7,673 bases of DNA from Spirochaetaceae bacterium (GCA_007129335.1 SKVS01000169.1:1-7673), one strand, 5' to 3'. Positions 1-6,163 are shown, counted from the first letter of the stretch. Notes: generated by a model from the letters alone, not told the origin. Program-made: numbers and translations.

Positions 1-678
1 TTCTGTTGAGCGGTCTACCAGGTTAAGAATTTCAACAATGCTTTCCACACCACCTGCAGCGGTGTAGTCTTCACTGGACAGGGTTGAGAGCTTCTTCTCC
101 AGTACCCGTTCTACCTCCCGGAGAACCTCCGGTGAGGTGCGGTCCATGGTTGCAATTCGTTTAGCCACATCTGATTGAATATCGTGCTGCAAAGAGCCCA
201 AAATAACCGATGCCTTTGCTGGCTCGAGATATGCAAGAATAAGCGCTATTGTCTGGGGATGCTCCTGCTGAATGAAGTTCAGCAAATGGGTCGGATCGGT
301 TCTACGGATGAAATCGAAGGGCCTGACCTGAAGGGAAGAGGTGAGACGGTTGATAATGTCAACAGCTTTTTGACTTCCCAGGGATTTTTCCAGCAATTCC
401 CGGGCATAATCGATACCCCCGGTAGTAATAAAATCCTGGGCCATCATGAGTTCCTGGAACTCACTGAGTACAAAATCCCGTTCTTCCGAATCAACAGTTT
501 CAAGACGGGCTATTTCGAAGGTTAGGGTTTCTATTTCGTCTTCCCGGAGATGTTTAAAAATTTCCGACGATATTTCTGAACCCAGGGTCACCAGAAAAAT
601 AGCAGCTTTTTGCCGACCATTGAGCTCCCGCTTCGTTTTTTTGCCAGTTCCTCCGGCCATAGCCGAACTCTTTGCCAT
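1..678 (-). CDS. fliG: FliG, flagellar motor switch protein (3' end beyond window)
   Basis: FliG forms the cytoplasmic rotor ring on the MS ring and contacts the stator, turning ion flow into torque. The 226 visible residues cover the N-terminal and middle domains; the C-terminal torque domain lies beyond the window. Residues 17-125 (from RELNGRQKAAIFLVTLGSE) are the FliF-binding N domain, and the EHPQT motif that packs against FliM is at residues 139-143. The first 16 residues are a Gly/Lys/Ser-rich, probably disordered tail. The ATG at 678 follows a GAGGAG site (685-690) six bases away, which lies within the last codons of fliF; only three bases separate the genes, so translational coupling is likely. 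Spirochaetes often carry two fliG genes, and by position after fliF this would be the FliG2-type, main rotor copy. That paralogue assignment is inference from synteny. Confidence 0.97.
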   Translation of the reverse strand, partial: MAKSSAMAGGTGKKTKRELNGRQKAAIFLVTLGSEISSEIFKHLREDEIETLTFEIARLETVDSEERDFVLSEFQELMMAQDFITTGGIDYARELLEKSLGSQKAVDIINRLTSSLQVRPFDFIRRTDPTHLLNFIQQEHPQTIALILAYLEPAKASVILGSLQHDIQSDVAKRIATMDRTSPEVLREVERVLEKKLSTLSSEDYTAAGGVESIVEILNLVDRSTE

Positions 679-681
679 TGG

Positions 682-2388
682 TTACTCCTCTAAGAGCCAG
701 GTTCGAATGAGCTGAGCCACATCCTCGGGATGTTCCCGGGCAATGTTGATTGCATTTTCCTGCATTTCAAGACGAGCTCTTTCTTCGACCGACATTTCAA
801 CCTCGGCACTCTCTTCTTCTGCGCTCCGTAATGCTGCCTCCCGCATAGCCTGATGCTGCCGTGCAAGCTCTTCTTCTCTCAGTCTTCTGCGTCGCTCAAT
901 TTCCCTGGTGACCAGTCGGAATACTACAAACAGTCCCAGCAGTCCCGCCAGACTTGCTAAAACCCACAAGAGAATGGTCTGAATACTTTGCTGCCGTTGA
1001 TACGCAAGATCTTCGAGCCGGTGTTCTTCGGTTCTATCGAACTGAATATTGCGAACGGTAACCAGGTCACCCCTCGTTCTGTCAAACCCAACAGCGCTTT
1101 CCACAAGCTCCTGGGCAGCAGATAATTGCTCCGGAGTAATAGGGACATAACTGCGGCTGATGCTTCCATCGGGATTGATTATGAGCCTGCCATTATCATC
1201 GTAGTCCCGAACCCAAACTCCGTCCAGGGCAACAGATACGCTGATTCTTTGTACCGAAGGACTTCCCCTTTCAGAGGTAACAGTTCGGTTTATTTCATTA
1301 TTGGTTACGGTATTTTCCCGGGAATAGGACCCTACAATACCTTCCAGATCCCGATATGCCGGTGGGGTTTGACCTTCCTGTCCTGGAGGTCCCTGGGGAT
1401 TAAAACCGGTTCCCTGGTACCGTTCTGCAAAGGTTTCGGTAGAACGGGTTATGCTGAGTACATATTCGGTTTCATCAAATGGGGTATTTGGATTGTTCGG
1501 GACAGTAATAATTGGGGAAAATTCTTCTTTCTCCACTGTTCGGTTTCCAATATCCAGGGAAACCTCAATATTGGGAATTTCTACCCTGCGGGAGGTAAAA
1601 ATCTGCCCAAGAGCAGAGCGAATTGCAGCAACGTATTGGCGCTCCAACTGACGTTTCATTTCCAGTTCCCGTCTGCTTACTTCAAGACGGTCAAAGTCCT
1701 GTAAGGCTACAAAATTGTTCAGGATCATACCGTTATTATCAGAAATGGTTATGTTCTCGTTCCGCCATCCCGGTACAGCAAATTGAATGAGCTTTTCTAT
1801 ACCTTCAATTTTCCGGCGATTTTCTCGAATGTCCGAGCCGGGTTTTGGAAAAATGGTAATAGATGCTGTGGTAGGATCCTGATCTTCGGCAAAAAGTGCC
1901 CGTTCCGGTATAACCAGGGCAACGGTCGCTCGGTCAACATCGTCCAAAGCGGTAATAACCTGCTCAACCTGGGAGGTAATTGCCCGTCTCAGATTTACAT
2001 TCCGCTCGAAGTCGGTAATTGTCCAACGATCAATATCGAATAAGTGCCAGGCATCGGTTCCTGAAGGAATCAGATCCTCCCGAACCAGTATTCCCCGAGC
2101 CTCCAGGGCAGAACCCCGGTTTGGAGCCATGAGCCGGCGATCATTCGTTATGGAATAGGGTATGCCCTCTACATCCAATCGCGTGGCAATTCTATTGAGC
2201 AAGGCTTCATCAGCAATAGGTGTAGTAATTATTGGCACCAGAGACGGTGAAACATTGAAAGTAAAAAGAAGTCCAATACCTACCAGTGAACCAAGCACCA
2301 GAACAACCAGAACGGCTTTTTGGATCATTGTCCATTTGCCCCACTGTTCCTTAAGCTTTGTCACCAGTTTTTTGAACCATTCGTTCAT
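682..2388 (-). CDS. fliF: FliF, flagellar MS-ring protein
   Basis: FliF is the inner-membrane ring protein on which the flagellar motor and its type III export gate assemble. The 568 residues are close to the family norm of about 550-570. A first membrane helix is at about residues 24-45 (AVLVVLVLGSLVGIG), followed by the large periplasmic ring-building domain of the YscJ/FliF type. That domain contains a Pro/Gly/Gln-rich loop (GPPGQEGQTPP) and the conserved SVSVALDG stretch. A second membrane helix is at about 470-490. The charged cytoplasmic tail ends in EHPEDVAQLIRTWLLEE, the usual FliG-binding peptide. The ATG at 2388 follows AAGGGAGGGG. It is preceded by a 394-nt gap with its own putative promoter, unlike every other junction here. 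Nothing in the protein looks broken. Confidence 0.98.
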   Translation of the reverse strand: MNEWFKKLVTKLKEQWGKWTMIQKAVLVVLVLGSLVGIGLLFTFNVSPSLVPIITTPIADEALLNRIATRLDVEGIPYSITNDRRLMAPNRGSALEARGILVREDLIPSGTDAWHLFDIDRWTITDFERNVNLRRAITSQVEQVITALDDVDRATVALVIPERALFAEDQDPTTASITIFPKPGSDIRENRRKIEGIEKLIQFAVPGWRNENITISDNNGMILNNFVALQDFDRLEVSRRELEMKRQLERQYVAAIRSALGQIFTSRRVEIPNIEVSLDIGNRTVEKEEFSPIITVPNNPNTPFDETEYVLSITRSTETFAERYQGTGFNPQGPPGQEGQTPPAYRDLEGIVGSYSRENTVTNNEINRTVTSERGSPSVQRISVSVALDGVWVRDYDDNGRLIINPDGSISRSYVPITPEQLSAAQELVESAVGFDRTRGDLVTVRNIQFDRTEEHRLEDLAYQRQQSIQTILLWVLASLAGLLGLFVVFRLVTREIERRRRLREEELARQHQAMREAALRSAEEESAEVEMSVEERARLEMQENAINIAREHPEDVAQLIRTWLLEE

Positions 2389-2548
2389 ATCCCCTCCCTT
2401 ATGAACTGAACAGAAAAACTAGAGTTTGTGCGGGAAAACAAGTCTGCAGGAAATGTTCTCCTTAATTTCCGAAATTCTCTGCAAAGAACCACGGCAATTT
2501 CAATCTTATGTACCCAAACAAACCTCTCGTCTCAATGTAGTACACTTG

Positions 2549-2578
2549 CATATACAGGGCCCAGTTTCCCTATACATG
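2549..2578 (-). promoter_or_regulatory. Leader hairpin upstream of fliF
   Basis: On the minus-strand RNA, CAUGUAUAGGG (2578-2568) can pair along all 11 positions with CCCUGUAUAUG (2559-2549) around an 8-nt loop (AAACUGGG). Two of the pairs are G-U wobbles. On the opposite strand those same positions become A-C mismatches, so the stem is complete only in the fliF-sense transcript. It would lie about 30 to 60 nt into a leader started at the proposed promoter. No known riboswitch consensus was recognised. Confidence 0.5.
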
Positions 2579-2616
2579 AAAAGTTTACACGCAATTAACC
2601 TTTTTATCCAGGATTA

Positions 2617-2645
2617 ATTATCCAATTACCGGATTTTCTTGTAAA
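2617..2645 (-). promoter_or_regulatory. Putative sigma-70-type promoter for fliF-fliG
   Basis: On the minus strand a -35 hexamer TTTACA (2645-2640, 5 of 6 to TTGACA) is separated by exactly 17 bases from a -10 hexamer GATAAT (2622-2617, 5 of 6 to TATAAT). Transcription would start near 2610, giving a leader of about 220 nt before the fliF ATG. A second reading of the same stretch is a sigma-28-like element: GAAAGTTT (2651-2644), 10 bases, then TCCGGTAA (2633-2626), compared with TAAAGTTT-11-GCCGATAA. The sigma-70 reading has better spacing. Both are pattern matches without mapped start sites. Confidence 0.5.
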
Positions 2646-2670
2646 ACTTTCATTTCTTCCAAGAAAATCC
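2631..2670. repeat. Perfect 11-bp inverted repeat over the fliF promoter
   Basis: The left arm GGATTTTCTTG (2631-2641) and right arm CAAGAAAATCC (2660-2670) are exact reverse complements separated by 18 bases. The left arm covers the end of the proposed -35 box and much of the spacer, and the right arm lies just upstream of the -35 box. This is a typical layout for a dimeric operator. No T-run follows on either strand, so an intrinsic terminator is unlikely. If RNA polymerase reads through from fliE, the same arms could also form an RNA stem. Confidence 0.6.
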
Positions 2671-2709
2671 AACAAACATCCAAACCCATTCTGACCAATC
2701 CATCGCTAT

Positions 2710-2727
2710 AGGAGGGAAAACCCTCCC
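2710..2727 (-). other. GC-rich hairpin 55 nt after fliE
   Basis: GGAGGG and CCCTCC pair perfectly around a 4-nt loop (UUUU in the fliE-sense RNA). A seventh G-U pair closes the base only in that sense. The sequence that follows (TATAGCGATGG) has no U-run, so it does not qualify as a strong intrinsic terminator. It could be a 3'-end stabiliser, a processing site or a leaky terminator that separates fliE from fliF expression. Confidence 0.4.
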
Positions 2728-2782
2728 TGTTGGTAATAATTTGGTGAAAAAGGGATTCAGCGAAAGTCTTTTGTTCACCTTC

Positions 2783-3109
2783 TTACCGAAGATTTGTTAT
2801 ATCCTTATATCCCTGGATGACCCTGTCCATGACATTCTTTGCAATGCTGAGACTCATATTGGCTTTTGCCATAGCAATAGTAACATCATGTGGTGCTACA
2901 GAATCTGGATTGATTATAGCTTCAACCGACAGCCGGGAAGCCTCGTTTTGATGATCGCTGACCTCGTTGATACTGTCAAACAGTAGTTGCCCAAAGCTCT
3001 TCGGCAGGTCGGCTGAAGGCATGGCATCGTGTCCCAAATGTCTTGGGTTTGTTGTCTGCAGGGTTACCAAATTCCCCTTGACCATTGAAATTGGTGTAGT
3101 ACTATACAT
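2783..3109 (-). CDS. fliE: FliE, flagellar rod/MS-ring junction protein
   Basis: FliE is the small exported protein that joins the MS ring to the proximal rod. The 108 residues match the usual length of about 100-110. The C-terminal half is the family signature: a helix with SFGQLLFDSINEVSDHQNEAS, then DVTIAMAKANMSLSIAKNVMDRVIQGYKDITNLR, as in spirochaetal FliE proteins. I chose the ATG at 3109, seven bases after AAGGGAGGG. A TTG two codons upstream (3115) is nearly on top of that site and is less likely. The gene follows flgC by 46 nt. It is the last gene before the long gap, so it may end a rod-gene segment (flgB-flgC-fliE). Confidence 0.95.
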   Translation of the reverse strand: MYSTTPISMVKGNLVTLQTTNPRHLGHDAMPSADLPKSFGQLLFDSINEVSDHQNEASRLSVEAIINPDSVAPHDVTIAMAKANMSLSIAKNVMDRVIQGYKDITNLR

Positions 3110-3131
3110 GGACAATCCCTCCCTTATGTCC
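3110..3131 (-). promoter_or_regulatory. fliE ribosome binding site in a small hairpin loop
   Basis: The fliE Shine-Dalgarno AAGGGAGGG sits in the 12-nt loop of a perfect 5-bp stem, GGACA (3131-3127) with TGTCC (3114-3110), directly before the ATG at 3109. The site decides the start: spacing to the ATG is seven bases, against one to a TTG at 3115. The 12 bases CATAAGGGAGGG are shared exactly with the fliF ribosome site at 2392-2403. Confidence 0.45.
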
Positions 3132-3141
3132 TGGTTTCAAA

Positions 3142-3155
3142 GTACCAATGGGTAC
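3142..3155 (-). other. Short hairpin after flgC stop
   Basis: GTACC and GGTAC pair around a 4-nt loop immediately after the flgC stop codon. The stem is only 5 bp and no U-run follows, so it is not a terminator on its own. It may be chance or a minor mRNA stability element. Confidence 0.25.
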
Positions 3156-3614
3156 TTATCGGCCTATTTCCAAGGCTTTCATGAACATCGCCTTCGCTCC
3201 GTTCACCACAGCAATATTTGCATCGTAACTTCGGCTTGCGGAAATTAAATCCACCATTTCCTGAACCACATTGACATTGGGAAATTCCACATAACCAGCG
3301 TGGGGGCCAACCTTAATTGCATCCGGATGGGTGGGATCGTAAACCAACCGTAATTGAGCATCCCGGTCTTCCTGGATTTCAATTACCCTGACCCCGTTTC
3401 CCAGCCCGTTATCCAGGGCAGCAGGAACAAAGGGATTCTTCCAGTACACATCGTCAACCATGGGTTCAACAATAACCCTCTTTCTTCTGAAGGGGCCGCC
3501 CTCGGGTGTACGGGTAGTTTCGACATTCGCTATGTTATCTGCAATAACATCTTGACGAAGCCTTTGTGCAGTTAACCCACTGGAAGCAATATTAATTGAT
3601 GAAAATAATCCCAT
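3156..3614 (-). CDS. flgC: FlgC, flagellar proximal rod protein
   Basis: FlgC is a proximal rod subunit, exported by the flagellar type III system and assembled with FlgB and FlgF. The 152 residues start MGLFSSINIASSGLTAQRLRQ, with the rod-protein signature DNIANVETTRT at about 27-37. The typical middle (YDPTHPDA) follows, then the conserved C-terminal helix beginning GYVEFPNVNVVQEMVDL and ending MFMKALEIGR. The ATG at 3614 is seven bases after GAGGG (3622-3626), which lies inside the last codons of flgB. The flgB stop is only four bases before this start, so coupled translation is likely. No anomalies seen. Confidence 0.97.
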   Translation of the reverse strand: MGLFSSINIASSGLTAQRLRQDVIADNIANVETTRTPEGGPFRRKRVIVEPMVDDVYWKNPFVPAALDNGLGNGVRVIEIQEDRDAQLRLVYDPTHPDAIKVGPHAGYVEFPNVNVVQEMVDLISASRSYDANIAVVNGAKAMFMKALEIGR

Positions 3615-3618
3615 TTAT

Positions 3619-4038
3619 TTACCCTCGAAGAACTATATTAACCGAACTGAATTGGTGACTGACCGAGTTAACCATAAGATTGTAAGCTAATTGGGCGGTT
3701 ATGAAATTACTGCTTTCCACCTCAATATCCACATTGTTTCCGTTATTCTTTGCCGTAGTCATAAAATCCAACACCCGTCTGGGTCGAACCGTTTGATAAT
3801 CAATACTTTTTTCAAATGGAATATGCCGCTCGTTAGTATAGGTTCCCGGCAGTTTTGTAGGTCGCTGCGATTGCAGGGCCCGGCGCAGAGCGCTTTCGTA
3901 ATTCACATCCGAACGCTTGAAATTTGGAGTGTCTACATTAGCAATGTTATTGGCAATAACATCCTGCCTTAAGAGATTTACGCTCATGGAACGGTGCAAA
4001 ATGTCCAGGGACTGTCCCCAGGTATTATCAATAAACAT
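3619..4038 (-). CDS. flgB: FlgB, flagellar proximal rod protein
   Basis: FlgB is the first rod subunit above FliE. The 139-residue protein begins MFIDNTWGQSLDILHRSMSV and carries the rod signature RQDVIANNIANVDTPNFKR at residues 24-42; many family members have TPGYK where this has TPNFK. The C-terminal assembly helix ITAQLAYNLMVNSVSHQFSSVN is present. An in-frame ATG ten codons upstream (4068) would add a non-homologous peptide. I prefer 4038 because AGGGAG (4046-4051) lies seven bases before it and the family begins at this methionine. The gene starts 53 nt after hslU, where a small 6-bp hairpin occurs. It begins the flagellar part of the cluster. Confidence 0.95.
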   Translation of the reverse strand: MFIDNTWGQSLDILHRSMSVNLLRQDVIANNIANVDTPNFKRSDVNYESALRRALQSQRPTKLPGTYTNERHIPFEKSIDYQTVRPRRVLDFMTTAKNNGNNVDIEVESSNFITAQLAYNLMVNSVSHQFSSVNIVLRG

Positions 4039-4060
4039 AATCCATCTCCCTGTTATTAAC

Positions 4061-4081
4061 TTCGGCATCCAGAAAGCCGAA
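4061..4081 (-). other. Hairpin between hslU and flgB
   Basis: TTCGGC and GCCGAA are exact complements around a 9-nt loop in the 53-nt gap between hslU and flgB. No U-run follows, so readthrough into flgB is expected. It marks the boundary between the protease and flagellar segments and could be a processing or stability site. Confidence 0.35.
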
Positions 4082-4091
4082 CTAAAGAATA

Positions 4092-5603
4092 TTACAAAAT
4101 ATACCGGCTCAAATCCTGATCCTGAATAACCTTCCCCAATCGTTCATGAACATAATCAGGGGTAATTTCGATAACCTCACCTTTCAATTCAGGCCCCTTG
4201 AAACTTATTTCTTCCAACAGGAGTTCCAGCATGGTATGCAGCCTTCGAGCTCCAATATTTTCTGTTTTGGTATTTACCTCAGCAGCAATTTTCGCCAGCT
4301 CTTGCAGAGAATCTTCAGAAAATGAAAGTTGAACTTCCTCAGTTTTCATAAGAGCCATATATTGCTTGGTCAGGGCATTCTGGGGCTGGGTCAATATCCG
4401 ATAGAAGTCATCGGTACTCAGAGGCTCTAATTCAACCCGAATAGGAAAACGCCCCTGAAGTTCGGGTATGAGGTCGCTGGGTTTACTCATATGAAAAGCT
4501 CCAGCAGCAATGAACAGGATATGACTGGTATCGACCATACCGTATTTTGTGTTTACCTTGGCTCCCTCGACAATGGGCAGAATATCCCGTTGAACCCCTT
4601 CCCGACTTACATCAGCACCACTGCGGCCGTCCTTTACAGCAATCTTGTCGATTTCATCGACAAAGACAATACCCATAGACTCAACCCGTTCCCGGGCAAT
4701 ATCTGCTACCCGATCAAGGTCAATGAGCTTTTCAATTTCTTCCTGTATAAGTAATTCCCGAGCGCTTTTTACCTTAACCTTCTTTTTCTTTTTTCTTGAC
4801 CCGAATAGGCCTCCCAGGTTGCCCAGGTTCATATCCATCTCTTCCATGCCAGCCCCGGAGAAAATTTCAATGCTCGGTCCTCCGCTGTTTCGGGTAACCT
4901 GAATTTCCACTTCTTTATCGTCGAACTGTCCGTTTCTCAGGCGTTGGCGAAATTTTTCCCGGGTGCCCTGAAGCTCTTCTTTCGGCTGACCTCCTTCTTT
5001 CTGCTGGCCTCCTTCCCTCTGCTGACCTCCTTCCCTCTGCAGTCCTCCATCGTCTCCTCCGGTGCCCGGGGAAGTCTGCTGTTGGGAACCCGCATTCGAA
5101 GAATCACCGGGCTGTTGGGGCTGGATAAATCCCAGAAGCCCTCCTAGATTAGGCTTTGCTTCTTTTTTCTCCGCTGAACCGGGCAAGAGAATATCGAGCA
5201 ATTCTTCCTCAGCCCTCTTCTCCGCCTCTTCCCGAACGGTATCCTGCATTTCCTGTTTGACCATGTTTACCGCTACGAGCATGAGGTCCCTGATCATGGA
5301 TTCCACATCCCTGCCCACATACCCAACCTCGGTATACTTAGTGGCCTCAACCTTTAAGAAAGGAGCTCCGGTTAATTTCGATAGTCTTCGGGCAATTTCC
5401 GTTTTCCCTACCCCGGTGGGACCAATCATAATAATATTTTTCGGAGCAACTTCATCCCGAAGGTCTTCAGGAAGGTTCTGTCGCCGTATTCGGTTCCTCA
5501 AAGCTATAGCAACAGCTTTCTTTGCCTTGTTCTGTCCTACAATAAACCGATCAAGTTCATCAACAATTTCTCTGGGAGTAAGGTCTTCGAGCCTGATTGT
5601 CAT
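4092..5603 (-). CDS. hslU: HslU (ClpY/CodX), AAA+ unfoldase of the HslUV protease
   Basis: HslU is the ATP-driven unfoldase ring that feeds proteins into HslV. The start [14 protein letters not shown] (ATG at 5603, seven bases after GGAGG) matches the family; an upstream in-frame ATG at 5645 lies inside hslV and is rejected. Walker A GPTGVGKT is at residues 61-68, the pore loop GYVG at 94-97, Walker B VFVDEID at 313-319, the sensor-2 region GARR at 451-454, and the C-terminal tail LSRYIL, which docks into HslV, is intact. The protein has 503 residues against 443 in E. coli. The excess is mainly a Gln/Gly/Pro-rich insertion in the I domain (about 142-217) with tandem REGGQQ-like repeats. The ATG overlaps the hslV stop in ATGA, so the two are translationally coupled. 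Confidence 0.97.
   Translation of the reverse strand: MTIRLEDLTPREIVDELDRFIVGQNKAKKAVAIALRNRIRRQNLPEDLRDEVAPKNIIMIGPTGVGKTEIARRLSKLTGAPFLKVEATKYTEVGYVGRDVESMIRDLMLVAVNMVKQEMQDTVREEAEKRAEEELLDILLPGSAEKKEAKPNLGGLLGFIQPQQPGDSSNAGSQQQTSPGTGGDDGGLQREGGQQREGGQQKEGGQPKEELQGTREKFRQRLRNGQFDDKEVEIQVTRNSGGPSIEIFSGAGMEEMDMNLGNLGGLFGSRKKKKKVKVKSARELLIQEEIEKLIDLDRVADIARERVESMGIVFVDEIDKIAVKDGRSGADVSREGVQRDILPIVEGAKVNTKYGMVDTSHILFIAAGAFHMSKPSDLIPELQGRFPIRVELEPLSTDDFYRILTQPQNALTKQYMALMKTEEVQLSFSEDSLQELAKIAAEVNTKTENIGARRLHTMLELLLEEISFKGPELKGEVIEITPDYVHERLGKVIQDQDLSRYIL
4788..4815 (-). other. Possible slippery site in hslU
   Basis: The heptamer A AAA AAG (4794-4788) lies in the zero-frame phase required for -1 frameshifting, at residues Arg270-Lys272. 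A GGGAGG Shine-Dalgarno-like element (4815-4810) is 15 bases upstream. A -1 shift would add Glu-Lys-Glu-Gly and stop at 4776-4774, giving a fragment of about 276 residues. I see no convincing downstream stem-loop. It may be just a lysine run (KKKKK). Confidence 0.25.
4981..5052 (-). repeat. 18-bp tandem repeat inside hslU
   Basis: Four consecutive 18-bp units lie in frame: 5052-5035 (degenerate), then 5034-5017, 5016-4999 and 4998-4981 (nearly identical). They encode (R/K)EGGQ(Q/P) in the HslU insertion. The three good units each contain AAGGAGG on the coding strand, a near-perfect Shine-Dalgarno core. Being a multiple of 3, unit gain or loss would keep the frame. Confidence 0.85.
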
Positions 5604-6148
5604 GATAATTCCTCCAGGGTTATCGAGTGGTTCGTATAAATACAAATGTCTCCTGCTATTTCCAGTGCCTGACGGGCAATTTCGCTTGCACTCAGAGTAG
5701 AGGAACGCAGAAATGCCCGGGCTGCGGCATAGGCGAAATTACCCCCCGATCCAATTGCAATAGCACCATGCTCGGGTTCAATAACATCGCCGGTACCGGA
5801 TATGAGCAGAATCTTCTCTTTGTTCGCTACCAACAGCAGGGCCTCTAATCGACGAAGCATCCGGTCGGTTCTCCAGAGTTTTGCCAGTTCCACAGCTGCT
5901 CTGGTAATATCCCCAGCGTATTCCTTTACCTTTTCTTCAAACCGCTCAAACAGGGTAAAAGCATCTGCGGTAGCTCCAGCAAAACCTACCAGAATCTGGT
6001 CATTGTATATTCTGCGAACCTTTTTGGCATTTCCTTTCATAACCCCATTCCCCAGGGTCACCTGCCCGTCACCTGCCATTGCCACTGTTCCATCTTTTTG
6101 AACCGCTATAATGGTGGTACTTCGAATTTGGGGTTTATAGTCTTCCAT
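5600..6148 (-). CDS. hslV: HslV (ClpQ/CodW), peptidase of the HslUV protease
   Basis: HslV is the proteasome-like threonine peptidase that forms a double hexamer capped by HslU in the cytoplasm. The 182 residues align with E. coli HslV from [23 protein letters not shown] onward, with [47 protein letters not shown] and [10 protein letters not shown] all conserved. The nucleophile should be Thr11, exposed after removal of a 10-residue leader ([10 protein letters not shown]). E. coli loses only its initiator Met. The ATG at 6148 follows GAGGAG (6157-6162) by eight bases and comes 15 bases after the xerC stop. Its stop overlaps the hslU start. Confidence 0.97.
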   Translation of the reverse strand: MEDYKPQIRSTTIIAVQKDGTVAMAGDGQVTLGNGVMKGNAKKVRRIYNDQILVGFAGATADAFTLFERFEEKVKEYAGDITRAAVELAKLWRTDRMLRRLEALLLVANKEKILLISGTGDVIEPEHGAIAIGSGGNFAYAAARAFLRSSTLSASEIARQALEIAGDICIYTNHSITLEELS

Positions 6149-6163
6149 TCGTTCTGCTCCTCA

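Larger units (their letters stand above)
2389..2782 (-). promoter_or_regulatory. fliE-fliF intergenic region with putative promoter and structured leader
   Basis: This is the only long gap in the window (394 nt). No open frame in it has a credible start, ribosome site and family resemblance. In fliF-sense order it contains a 6-bp inverted repeat GGTGAA/TTCACC (2743-2748 with 2774-2779), a GC-rich hairpin (2710-2727), a perfect 11-bp inverted repeat overlapping a sigma-70-like promoter (2617-2670), an 11-bp RNA hairpin (2549-2578), several short mutually complementary AAATT/AATTT segments (2449-2501), and the fliF ribosome site. The region is more AT-rich than the flanking genes. Its regulatory role is inferred from this structure and from its contrast with the tightly packed neighbours. 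Confidence 0.65.

Noticed and set aside
1126..1704. 192-codon plus-strand open frame
   Set aside because: Fully antisense to the conserved periplasmic domain of fliF, with no ribosome site or family resemblance.
2462..2551. 29-codon minus-strand frame (MQVYYIETRGLFGYIRLK...) in the fliF leader
   Set aside because: No Shine-Dalgarno at a usable distance and its start lies inside the hairpin stem. It could be a leader peptide, but the evidence is too thin to call.
2426..2617. 63-codon plus-strand open frame in the fliE-fliF gap
   Set aside because: No recognisable product and no convincing ribosome site; it faces against every gene in the window.
2650..2703. 17-codon Trp-rich minus-strand frame (MDWSEWVWMFVGFSWKK)
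   Set aside because: Four Trp codons recall an attenuation leader peptide. However, the nearest AGGGAGG is too far upstream and base-paired, the frame ends over the putative promoter, and fliF has no link to tryptophan.
2389..2782. c-di-GMP (GEMM) riboswitch, considered because it controls flagellar genes elsewhere
   Set aside because: The conserved GEMM core and tetraloop/receptor sequences were not found by eye; only an unrelated AGGGAAAC segment is present.
4040..4140. Promoter before flgB (TTGAGC followed by TATTCT)
   Set aside because: Spacing is 15 bases and both boxes match at only four positions. TATATT nearby lacks a -35 partner.
5062..5700. 212-codon plus-strand open frame
   Set aside because: It lies opposite hslU and hslV, whose family motifs are unmistakable. 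Its translation is Ser/Arg/Pro-rich with no recognisable domain, typical of an antisense shadow.
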